Shown here one piece after another: positions 1 to 11,700 of a stretch of 64,000 nucleotides of DNA (positions within the stretch are counted from its first letter, which is position 1; each line of letters opens with the position of its first letter). This DNA comes from Anagrus nilaparvatae (taxonomy: Eukaryota > Arthropoda > Insecta > Hymenoptera > Mymaridae): NCBI GenBank assembly GCA_022575985.1, contig JAKSXM010000247.1, positions 2,751,501 to 2,815,500 of the forward strand, given 5' to 3'. A program made the translations under genes and the position numbers. Under the pieces are notes generated by a model. The model was not told where the DNA came from. It saw only the letters and a list, made by a program, of their open reading frames with translations, and made no database searches.

Positions 1-120
1 GGCGACATAGGTAAAAGTAAGTCGATTTTAGCTCAAAAACGTTTAAATTTTAATATTATTCACGTTTTATTACATTCTGTCATTATTTTTTTTAACAGAT
101 AAACCCCCTTAATTAAACTA
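1..120. repeat. Dispersed repeat fragment (matches 10658-11060)
   Basis: The first ~85 bases (GGCGACATAGGTAAAAGTAA...) match 10658-10745 in the same orientation with scattered differences, and the end (AACAGATAAACCCCCTTAAT) matches 11031-11052. The other copy carries about 290 extra bases between the two matching blocks. It is probably cut off by the window edge. Between it and 772 I see only AT-rich sequence and a small hairpin at 728-750 (AGCATCGCC/GGCGATGCT). Confidence 0.6.
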
Positions 121-771
121 ATTTTTTTATGCTTTCAAAAGTTGCTTATTTTACGACTCTTATTACGATTTAATATTTATTATATGAATAAAAATTAATT
201 TTTGAATTTTAACAATTATAAAATAATTAAAATATGGAATAAAATTATTTTTTTTTTATTTTAAGTTTTTTTCAAAGTTTTTTTACAATATTTCTAGACA
301 AATGATTACAAAGAATAATTTTTTTGTTGAATTTAATCGATTTGTTGAGTTTATTAAAAGTTTGAGTTTATTTGTTGGGTCAAAAACAAGTGTTTATATA
401 TGGTTAAAGAGTGGAAACACCCATCAGGCAGTGGTGGAGAGGGCGTCCTTTTAATAAAGTTTTCACAAAGTGCAAAACGAATCTTTTTTTTTTTACACTT
501 TTGAAAGTACGAATTCTTAAAACGCATTATATTGACACCTTTTAAAGTTTCTATTTGTAAGAACGTGAAGCGAATTAAAAAATATAAACTTTTATTAGCA
601 AAGTTTTTAATAAATTCCAAAAAATTTAATAACATAAAATTTACTAAATTAAAATAATAAAAAATAAAATTTTAGGTTTTATAAAAAAACTCTGAATATT
701 ATAATAATATAAGTTGACAACACCTGAAGCATCGCCAGTGAGGCGATGCTCTTACGATTGTCATAATTTTA

Positions 772-1125
772 CACTGTAAAATAATAGTAACTTCCTTAGA
801 TTAACAAAAAAAAATTTAATATTTTCGAAAAATTAATAAATTTTTAAAAAAAATTGTAAATATTCTATAAAAATCATAAATTTACGAAATTTAGTATATT
901 ATATATTTAGTAGAGAATTCTCGATGTTTTTTGTGAAAAAAGTTGTAAATTCACAATTATTTTTTTTAAATTGTTGAAAAAAAAAGTAAATTATAAATTT
1001 TTCTTGCGATTCACAAAAAAATCGGAAATACTCAAATTTTTTGTTAATATACTAAATTAGCAAATTTACGATTTTTTTCGAAAATGTTCTAATTTTTTTG
1101 GTAATTATAAGGAAGTTACTTTTTA
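772..1125. mobile_element. TA-flanked MITE, CACTG family, copy 1 (decayed right end)
   Basis: Left end TA|CACTGTAAAATAATAGTAAC and right end GGAAGTTACTTTTT match the terminal repeats of better copies at 3814-4242 and 18958-19524. The interior is AT-rich with many AAATTTAC/GTAAATTT half-sites in inverted order. The terminal CAGTG is lost here. No coding capacity. Confidence 0.65.
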
Positions 1126-1154
1126 AGGCGTAGCTGGATTTTATCTCGAGATTT

Positions 1155-2240
1155 ATATATTTATTTATTTATTTAAGAAGATATTATAGCGCAGGCATGG
1201 CCGATGCGCATGTGATGCAGTTTTAAGTAAGAGTACATATTACAATATTCATATTCCAAATTATAATAAAATAATAAAAAGTAATTTGATTTGATTTAAG
1301 ATTTGAATAAGTTTAATTAAAATTTTAATAAAGTGAAAATAACATATAGCATATATAAATTTAAAAATGAACAAAGATAAAAAAAAAATATAAAAAATAA
1401 AAAATAAAAATAAAGAATTTACTGTTGAAGGACAGATATTTTTAGCACAAAATAGTGGTTTTTTGAATACTCAATAAGTGTGACATTAAGTGAACCTTAA
1501 AAGTATCGAGATTAGAATCAGCTTTTAGAGTAAATGGTAGATTGTTCCACTCTGTAATGGCTGAATAGAAAAATGATTGCTTATAAGTTTCAGTTCGATA
1601 TTCTGACAATGAGGTATCTGGTAGGTTACGTTGAGAACGCCTGATTTCTTCATCAGGGGGTTTAAAAACTGATGAAAGATAAGGCGGTCTTTGGGAAGTT
1701 ATCAAGCTATGCATAAGTACCAATTTGAAATACTGTCTTCTTGACTTGGCAGTAACCCAATTCAATTCGTTTCTTAAAGGTGTAATGGATACTTGTTCAT
1801 ATCTACCAATACCAAATATGAATCTTATGGCTAAATTTAATATTCTTTCTATTTTATCCATAAGAGTCACGTCCAAGGCATCATAGACCAGACAACAATA
1901 ATCAAAGTATGGAATTATTAGAGAATTTACTAGTAATTTTCGTAGCTCATAAGATAATACATAGTCTTGACTTTAAGCGTAGACGATGTAGTGTGTAGTG
2001 CACTGATTTTGACAATTTCAGAACTTGTGCAGACCAATTTAACGTTGGGGTTAAAATTACATCCAGATTGGTCACTGACGTAGAATATGGAATGTTTGTT
2101 TTTGAGACTGTAATAAATGGTAGTTCAAGATAGAGTAAGAAGAGAAGAAGTCTTACATTGTATATATATTTGCAGATCGTCAACAAACAGCTCATAGTAA
2201 CAGAATTTAATTTCGTCCAAAATAGAGTTCATATAAATTA
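1155..2240 (-). pseudogene. 5'-truncated, frameshifted non-LTR retrotransposon ORF2 3' end
   Basis: On the minus strand, pieces of a LINE ORF2 C-terminal region can be read: ...SVTNLDVILTPTLNWSAQV and SVHYTLHRLRLKS, then in another frame ELRKLLVNSLIIPYFDYCC and, from 1876 down to 1442, LDVTLMDKIERILNLAIRF ... ITEWNNLPFTLKADSNLDTFK. The same segments occur in the intact-looking copy at 11.2-14.8 kb ([35 protein letters not shown]), but the sequences are clearly different families. A break near 1950 shifts the frame. The 3' end seems to be the TAAA-rich tail at 1155-1172. The reverse-transcriptase core itself is missing. Confidence 0.75.
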
Positions 2241-2248
2241 AAAATAAA

Positions 2249-2590
2249 ATGGGACCAATAACTGGACGCTCAAAGTGCGAAAATAACAAAAGCACCCCTT
2301 GTAGGGGTAGTTTTAGTTATTGTAGGGGTAAAATTTTAATTATTTATAAAAAAGAAGTCAGAATTCTTTATCAGCGACCCAAAAAACCCACATGGTGCAA
2401 ATGTGAGCGCTCAAAGTGCGAATATGTAAAAAAAACCTTTTTGGGGGTAGTTTTTGCAAATTTAAGGGTGAAGCCCCCATTTCATTACGAAAGTACCCCG
2501 ATTATCGTGTTCAGAGACCCATAAAACCTATAGTAGAGCAAATCTCGTGTTCGCCAGTAAAAATACAACCCCCCCCCCCCTAAATTTATT
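2249..2590 (+). repeat. Dispersed 'GCGACCCAAAAAACC' repeat units
   Basis: Two or three degenerate units of about 120-150 bp with the shared core AGCGACCCAAAAAACC, GCTCAAAGTGCGAA and GGGGGTAGTTTT. The same family recurs at 46870-47320 and 53500-54100. It includes a C12 run at 2569-2580. It sits just 3' of helicase exon 14. The apparent ORF here is low-complexity repeat sequence, not a gene. Confidence 0.6.
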
Positions 2591-2605
2591 ATTAAAGTTA
2601 CATAC

Positions 2606-2712
2606 CTTATAATATGGTGCTTTATTTCAAGCGGTTTTGCTAATGAGTTGACGCGAATTAAAAGTCCTCTCGAACGAGCATCTGATAGTAAAGCATTCCA
2701 CGTAGTATCTTT
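2606..2712 (-). CDS. SETX: Helicase gene exon 14 (post-motif VI)
   Basis: 107 nt (TTTACAG acceptor, GTATGT donor). It encodes [20 protein letters not shown], the 'W..LL.DA..RG' helix that follows motif VI in Sen1/senataxin, then [16 protein letters not shown]. It ends in phase 2; the terminal exon is not recognised in positions 1-2605 and may lie off the left edge. Confidence 0.82.
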
Positions 2713-5700
2713 CTGTAAAAATAGCAAAAACATTTAATTAAGTTAATAAAACATGGTTGACAAGCATTAGAAAAATACAAAGATAAAAAAAAAACAAAAA
2801 TAAAGTTCTATTTTTACAAGTTTCGCGTCAAATTAACAGAAATCAGTTGGTAACTAAATAAAATAACAGTAACATGAAATTAACATTAATGCATTTTTAA
2901 ACTAAACCTTAAGATACCTAACAGTTGGATCTACAAAAGGATTCTAAAGGATTTTCCCCAAAAGTATTACAAAAATAAACCTTCGTAATGATTTAATAAT
3001 TCAGAAACCGAAATAATAAGAAATCTACCATAATAATGCAGAAAGTCAAAAATTTTAAGGATGGCTTTTTTTCCATTTTTTGATCAATTTTCTTTCAAAT
3101 TTCCCTTAGATCTATAAAACATATTAATTTTTTTTTTCAACAATAAGTTCTTTATTTTGTTTAAAAAATGCCGAATCATTTTTTTTCATAAACTCCCATT
3201 TTATGACCCATTTATTTTCACTTTAAAAGAAAAATCATCGTTTTTAAATTTTCTAGTGGCTACATGGGTAAATATTCGTAAACTATAATAGTTTGGATTT
3301 TTGAGTCTCAAAATATACATCAAAATATTTTTATTAGAAAATATACATGTCAAAAAATTTCCCTTAATTTTTAGACTTCCAGTGCCAATCCTCTGTTTTT
3401 TACAGCGATTTTGATTTTTTTATAAAATTAAAATTTTTGACAAATATTTTTTTCTTAATTTTTTTTTGCAAACTCATAGTTAACAGTCAAAAATTTTTTC
3501 CTTAAGATTCCATAGGAAATTTCCCGTAGATTTCTATTCCAAAATTTTTTTTGTACATGCTTGCGCGGGAAATTTATCTTTTATACTTTCATATTGTTGG
3601 CTTTAAAATTTTTTGTTTGCCAATGTACTTTTAACACATAAAATCAAAAATCATTTGTTTGGATGAATTCATTTTCAAAGCACCAACTTGCATAATAATC
3701 ATTTTTCAGAGTTGCGTTATGCATATTTTCGGTTTTTAAATGCATGTAAATTGTAAAATAAATATCTAAAATATTTTAATTCGTGTTTATGTATTTAAAA
3801 AAGTTTATACCTACACTGTAAAAAGTAACTTTCTTAAATTAACAAAAAAAATTGAATATTTTCGATAAATTAATAAATTTTCAAAAAAATTTGTAAATAT
3901 TCGAAAGAAAATCGTAAATTTACTAAATTTAGTATATTATCGAAAAATTCGAGAATTGTCGAATTTTTTTTTCTGAATTTACGAAAAAAATTGTAAATTC
4001 ACAACTAATTTTCTTAAATTTACAACTATTTTTTGTAAATTTTCGAACAAAAATGGTAAATTATCAATTTTTCTTGCGAATTCACAAAAAATCAAAAAAT
4101 ATCGGGAATTTTCGAATTTTTTGTTAATATATTGTTAATATACTAAAATTAGTAAATTTACGATTTTTTTCAAATATTTACAAATTTTTCATAAATGTTC
4201 TAATTTTTTTGTTAATATATAAGAAAGTTACTTTTTACAGTGTAATTTTATATTCAATTATAGTTAAGAGTATAATAAAAATTATTTATTTGTAACAAGC
4301 CATAAGGTAAGTAAAATTTTAGACTTTAAATTTGCCGCTACTTTGAAAAATGTTTATACCTGCATTTTCCAAACTTAGGATTGATAGAAAAAGAATTTCT
4401 TTTAAATTTTTTCTTTATTAATAATAAAATATTATTATTATTTTTATAACATTTATTATCCATAAAAAAAGAGTATAAAATAAAGCTAAGGCTGCAAAGG
4501 GTTGAAGAGTTTTTTTACTAAAATGGGGTATATAGGTCTCAAAAATTTTGTACATGCTCCTAATTTAAAAAATTTTTTTGAAAATATGTGTATACGGAGA
4601 AATTTATTCTGTTAAATTTTAATCTAGCTCAGATTATACTTTTTACGATAATGATATTAAAGGCAAGATAGACCGACAAATAGGAAATTTTTACCACGTT
4701 TTACAAAAAATTGAATATGAACTTAGATATGTTTTTTCTACATTTGAAGTAAAATTTATCATAACCAATGATCGGAGGACCACCTGGAGAAGAAATTTTA
4801 TTTCACGTATCGTAAATATTCATATTAAATTTCTAGTTAAACTTAATTATGACTTCCTAAATATGCCTTTATCATGGATTATAAAAAATAAAGTAGTGTA
4901 ATAACATTACCTGAAATGTATTAAAATTTCCACAAATGATTAGTGATAATTTTGCTCTTGTTAACGCTACACACAATCTTTGTGGATCAGATAAAAATCC
5001 GATCCCATTACTCCTAACACAGGACATTATTATAATATCTCGTTCTTGTCCCTGAAAGCTATCTATGGTATTAACTTCCGTCACAAATTTTTTTTTATTA
5101 TTCTCTGGCACTGAAGAGCAACTAAAAAATGTAAATTTGAAAATATTAATACGAAGAAGATATCTTAAAAAAAAACCATAAACTAAATAACAAGGAGGCA
5201 CTTTTGGCTAACAAACATGCATAAAAAATTTTAACTTAAAATAAATTACATAAGGGCTAAATAATTACTGATACTCAAAAATTTATATTACGTTGATGCA
5301 GATTATACACTCGGAGAAAAATATAGTGAAAACGACTGTTTTTTCATCATAGTCATATACACTCGTCGTAATTCGACTCGTGGCGACAGTATATTAAAGA
5401 CGCAAGGACTCGATCAGCGGTCAGTGTTCACGACTCTTAGGGACATTCTACAATCAACCGTTTAACGCGTGCGGAGTTGCGCAGTAAGTAATGCGCAGCT
5501 ACGCAAGGCCTTACGTGCTGCGCATTACTTACCGCGCAACTCCGCACGCGTTAAACGGTTGATTGTAGAATGTCCCTTAGTTAGGGAGATAGCTATAGTA
5601 AACTGCGCGTGTTATTAAGACAGCTAAATTTTCGGTCAGAGATAGCCAAAGCCAAAACATTGTCACCTTCGTATCCTAGTTTTTTTGGCCGCGGGGTCTG

Positions 5701-8700
5701 GAAAAAGTTATGGGTCCACAAAGTTGGCCATTTTTTCACAAAAAAAAACTGAAATTAAGACACCGCGGAATAGTCTAGATTTATAGATTAGGCCAAAACA
5801 TTCCCAGTTTCTATTTGAAATTTTTCGGTATCTCGGGTCTGGAGGGCAATGTCGCACAGTGGGCTAGAAAAAGTCAAAACGGAACAAAATTCGGCTTCAG
5901 CGTAATTTTGACTGAAAATAAAATTTAAAAAATGGAATTTATAGGTTGTCATATATATTAAACGATAGGATACCGCTTTTTTTGAAAAAAAAATATTGGA
6001 AAATTTTTTTAGGCGTGGGAAATCAGCAAAAATTTTTTTAAATTTGGCACTAAAAATGGGATAAAATGTCAAATTTATAAAAAAAAAGTTTTTTGATGAT
6101 ACATATACATAAAAATATGCTGAAAAAACCATAATTAACCTAAAAATTTTATCTCAGCTGTGTGTGTGTCTACTATTGTAAGTGTGTTAGTGGAATATTC
6201 GAAAAAACTTAAAAATTAAAAAAAAATCAGAGTTTTATTAATATTTTTAGTGTTTTTTACTACCTAAAACGCACAAATAAAGTATAAATGGGTTTTTTGC
6301 ATCTACCTTGGTCTTATCCTACATCTGTGTATTTTTATGTCTGTATGTGAGCGTGTGTAAAACAAAAAATAACCACTTTATAATTCAATATCATTATGAT
6401 TAATTTAAAAAAAAGCATCTGAAAATACGAAAATGCGATTTAACTCACAAACACATACACACGTACACATACAACCATACTCCCATAGACAAAACTGCAC
6501 ACATTTTATATCAATACACACATACATTCAAGTGGTAGCGGCATCACACATACATGGCGTTGGTAGCCGAGTAAAAAATTATAAAAATGTTGCGTAAGCA
6601 CATACCTTTTAAAAGTTCTTTTTACGATGGTCAGAATCTCTTTATTTCTAGGTAGATATTATGGATGAAAAATATTTATTTACCGCTAATTTGAGAAAAC
6701 TTCTAAATTTGGCCATAAAAATGTCAAAAAGTAGTTTTTTTTCAGTTTATGGGTTTTCTATTAGAGAAAAATTTGACGTTGGTGAAAATAACTATAAATT
6801 TTGTTTTCAAAATGTGTATTTGAATTGGAAATTTTCTGGGGAATTTTTTCGGTCTTGTGAAATTTTTCTCTAACACCAATAGAAAACCTATAAATTGAAA
6901 AAAAAACTACTGTTTGACATTTTTATGGCCAAATTTAGAAGTTTTCTCAAGTTAGCGGTAAATAAATATTTTTCATCCATAATATCTACCTAGAAATAAA
7001 GAGATTCTGACTATATATACAATTTGATTCCTTTATATGTTTGTGTTATAAAAATTTTTTAAGCGCGGGTAAACGGCGGGACTTTGAAGGGCGACATTGC
7101 CCTCCGGTCCCGAGATACCGAAAAATTTTAAATGGAAACTGGGAATGTTTTGGCCTAATCTATAAACCTAGACTATTCCGCGGTTTCAATTTTTTTTTGT
7201 GAAAAAATGGCCAACTTTGTGGACCCATAACTTTTTCCAGACCCCACGGCCAAAAAAACATTTCACAGAAGGTGACAATGTTTTGACCTTGGCTATCTCT
7301 GATCGAAAATTTAGCAGTCTTAATTACACGTGCAGTTTACGATAGCTATCTCCCTAACTATCTCCAAGCGATTCTCAAAGAATAGAAAAAATAACTTTTC
7401 TAAAGAGTCGCGAATAGTATGCTCAAGTAACAATCACCACCGCACCCCTTTTTTTAAAGTCAGAACGTGTATAAATTATATTAAAAATTTAAGCGCCGGT
7501 AAAGAAAGCTTTAAAATTTTAACTTGATTATTGAAATTATCGCTTATTATAATTATTAAATTATTTAATAATAAAATACTTAATTATCTATTGTTTTTTC
7601 TTAAATATTTTACAAAATAATATATAGTAAAATACTTTAAAATTGTTACCCAAAAATGTATTCCTATAAATTTTATTTACACAATTAAAGAAAATAAATA
7701 ATAATTAATTAAGTTAATTATTTTTTAACATAAATTATTAAGCAATCTGCAATATTACTTGTATACCTATATTTTATACCTGATTTTATATAATAAGAAA
7801 AGGGGAGGTTACACCGATTCTATATACGGGCAGCTCGGATAGTATCGTGACTCGCCGGTAAGGAGAAAATAACTATACCGCAAGAGTCGTGAACACAATG
7901 CGCTTTACCTAGTCGTTTTGACTTTTTAGGCATCTCGCATCGAAAATCATTGTGAAACCTTCAAATTTTTAAAACAGTGAAAACGACTATACGAGTTGAC
8001 TCATTTTCACTATATTTTTCTCTGAGTGTAGGAACTTGGGCAGATGTAACGGAGCATTTTTTGCACCTTTAGTATAAAGTATGGTTTTAAACTTGTTAAG
8101 AGATCTAAAATAGCTATTTTTTTGGAGTGGGTCGACAAATTGGGGGATAAGCGCACCTATAATCATAATAATAAAAATTATGGTTTAAATATTTTGGTGT
8201 AATATCTGTCAATATACAATTTAAAATTTTTTAGATCAATTAGAGCAAAAACTATTACTATTTTCACTAAAAATACCGAAAATAACGTTTGTTTAGTACA
8301 CACATATTATATTATGTTCATACTTCCAAAAGGAATATAGGTCATTAGCCTTGCAGTTGGAGAACAGCAAATTTCCGATAAGTTACTTTTTTCTTTTTTT
8401 AGATAAATAATATATTCTAAAATAGGGTGGTATAATTTGTGCCAAAAAAAAGGTGAGCGTTTTTTTTAACAATTAATTATTTATGCAAAAATGTAAATTT
8501 TTAAAGTTTTTCGCTTATAAAGTATTCGTTTTTTGAGTAAATGTAATGAATTTTTCGTGGATACTACCTTTTATTAAGGCTAAAATATCTATTTGCATAT
8601 CTAGGGCAAAAAAGCCTATTTTCTGCCCTAGGGAGACGGCTTTTTTGCCCATTATATGTAAAACTATATTTTAGAACACGGGATAAAATATGGGGTTCGA

Positions 8701-11700
8701 CTTTTGCATGCTGTCTGCACTCGCTCGCTACGCTCGCTCGTGCATACAACTGTATGCAAAGCCAAAACCATTATTTTATCCCTTGTTTAATAAATAGCTA
8801 TTTTTCAACAAAGGAAAAAAATAGGATTTGACTTTCAATGCAGTTGTATGCACGTAATTTTAAAAGTAATTTTTGAATTTTTTAGCTGAAAAGTAATTGT
8901 TATTTGCGTTTAGAAACAACCTTTTAAAATTTCTGCAAGAAAATTCAAAAATTATTTTTTTGTTTTTAGTGCATTTAAATAAAAGTGTGTTCTAAAAAAT
9001 TTATATTTACTTATTTTTTTAACTTTTTTTGCTAAAAATTTTTTTATCATAAATTTTAAAATTTATTGACTTTAAACAAAAAATTTTTATCTATCTCTAT
9101 AAAACTCATGCGACAGATTTTTTCGTCTAATTTATTCGTGTTCTGATTGGTCGCACTGATTTTTTCGTGAATTATATTTTTTATTATGGTTGATTGGTTG
9201 CTAGCGGTGTAACATAAAAGAAGTTCTGTCACATATAATCTCGCGCGCTATTTAATTATTATTATTATTTATCTATTTATTTTTTTTTTAAATACTTAAT
9301 TATTAATAAAATTTTGTGTACTTATAATAATAATTAAATATATAAAAAAATAGGAAAATAAGAAGTACAAAATTTTCTCATTTTATTATACAATCTTCTA
9401 AAAATTTCGTCTTCGATTTTAAATATAAATTTTTTAATTTATTATTATAAACTGTAAAAATAATTATAAGTTTTAATAAAAAATGTTTAAACTATATTAA
9501 AAAAACATTATATCTGTAGGTGTGACAATATAATATATGAAAACTGATTCGAGTATTTCGTCATCCTATTATTAAATTTCGCCGTCCAGGACAAAAGAAA
9601 GAATAAGTTAAAAATGCTCTTCAATTTATAAACAAATAGGTATAACTCATTAATGAAAAGGTTTAGCGAAAAATTTCCCACGATACCTCCACCCAGAATT
9701 GAATGATCTTCAATATGCGCTAAGCAGAATGATCCAAGTAGCCCAGATCTGGGAACTCAGGCTTTTATGACCCAAAAATTTCAAAAATTTAACAGGTCGT
9801 ATTTGTTTAAACAAATAAACATTTTTAATTTTTTTTTTAAATTCGTGTACTAAATACTGAAAAGCATTGATTCTTTCATTAAAAAATTATTATAAATAAA
9901 TATATGGTTAAAATATTTTAGTTACAAATATTCTGCGCAAAAAACAAAAAAGCTTTAACATTTTAAAACTTTTTAACTATTTTTCACCATCATTTTTAAA
10001 GGTTAAACGTTAAAAAACCTTTAATCTTATTAATTTTAAGTTTTTAACAACAAATAATATTATAAATGTACATGAAATACTCGTAGTGCGAGATTTATAA
10101 GGGCACCTTCCAGCGTGCTTCCAGAGAAGATCCCTAGTCTGCCTGCTTTTTTTTTTAATTTTCGTAGTTATGAAATTCAATAGCTTCACTGGAAAAAGGC
10201 TTATGGAAACTAGGTTTAGTTCATTAAATGTTATTTTAATTAAGCTTCAGGAGGTTTATCTGTTGATTCTTCCTTTTCGCAGGAATTACGATTACTGACA
10301 TAATTATTTTTTTTATTTTGGAAGCTATTAATTAAAAAGAAATCATAAAAAACCATTAATAATCCAAGAATATTACAAAAAAAGTCTCATAGTATTGTAC
10401 AATTTAAAAATACGTTACTAAAATAATGAGCTTTTTGGTTATGTTACGTGTTTTTTATTAATTTTACGAAAATAAAGTCGATTAAGTATGTAAAACTAAC
10501 TGAAAATCTAATTTTTGAACAATTATTTATCAGATTTATTAAGTTTCATCGATCTGTGTCATTAGCATCCTACTTTTTATAAAGCCGAAAGAAATTTCCC
10601 CATAAGCGCAATGTTAAAATACCACTATTATTCTATTCATAAAAAATTAATTAAGTCGGCGACATAGGTAAAAATAAGTCGACTTTAGCTGAAAATTGTT
10701 TAAATTTTAATACTATATTCACGTTTTATTACTTTCTATAAATTGTTTTAAAAACTTAAAAATTAATATAAGATCGATCGTTAATCAGTGACGAATTTTA
10801 TATATTCTTTAGTTAAGAATATTTAATAAGGTAAAGTTTAAATGCATAAATATTTAAATAAAATTTTAAATATGAAATTGTAAAAATTTTTTATAAAATT
10901 GTAAAATATTGTAAATTTTAACCCTTGATAATGAAGACTGAAAGTCTTTGAAACGTGGGCAATTTATTGAAAAAATAAAGCAAATAATTGTTCGATCAAA
11001 AATCAAATATTTTTATTTAATTATTTTTGTTAACGGATAAACCTCCTTAATTGAAGAAGAAAAAATTGTAAAAAATAATAAAAAAAATAATATAAAAAAT
11101 TTGGGGTAGCTCAGATACGAAAAACACAATTTTTTACATAAGAAGGTCAACAATTTTTTGGCATCCATCTCCGATTTCGTGTTCACGTTTTTTTTGCATT
11201 CTATAGGGTCTAAACTACCAGAAAATCAACCACGTTTAAATAATAATAATTTTATAAATAATAATAGAAATTTTGTAAACTCCTCTCTCCCACCTCGTCC
11301 AAAAAACAAAAATTCCTCTATTCGCCCAGCAAATCCTCAATCACATCATTTTCAATTTAAACCCTCCTCTTTTCCTTCATCCCAATTTCAATTTCCCCCT
11401 CCTCCTGTAACATCAAATTTTCCGCCCCCACCCACTTCACTCCAGCCCTCTCTCTCTCAACCTTCTACCTCAGTTATGCACCCCCCTCCTTTGTCCACTC
11501 CTATTACTACTTCTCAAATCACACATCCTCCCTCCACTTCCCCCACCACAAATTTTACTCAATCTCAGTTAAGCCAATTCGATACCTCTACACTCACTCA
11601 AAATCATAATTCACAAAATTCCCAATAGCAACTAAACTGTACAGCAACAAATAAAAACTCAAATTTCTCTTATACCGCTTCTTCAAATTCTTTTCGCTCC

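Larger units (their letters stand above)
5308..8028. mobile_element. 2.7-kb nested foldback element (TA-flanked)
   Basis: The ends are inverted: TA|CACTCGGAGAAAAATATAG at the left and CTATATTTTTCTCTGAGTG|TA at the right, with similarity reaching inward to GTGTTCACGACTCTT (left, about 5424) and AAGAGTCGTGAACAC (right, 7882-7896). Inside lie a second inverted pair (5578-5855 against 7091-7365) and a third (6630-6775 against 6855-7011). A GC-rich palindrome (5439-5577) sits at the junction of the first and second pair on the left only. No transposase was found; ORFs are short and repeat-derived. Likely a non-autonomous Tc1/mariner-like or foldback element. It lies within helicase intron 12. Confidence 0.8.

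Noticed and set aside
7330..7527. 65-aa frame inside the foldback element (and a 70-aa frame at 6661-6873)
   Set aside because: Both lie within inverted arms and read as repeat sequence; no transposase motif such as DDE/D spacing could be found.
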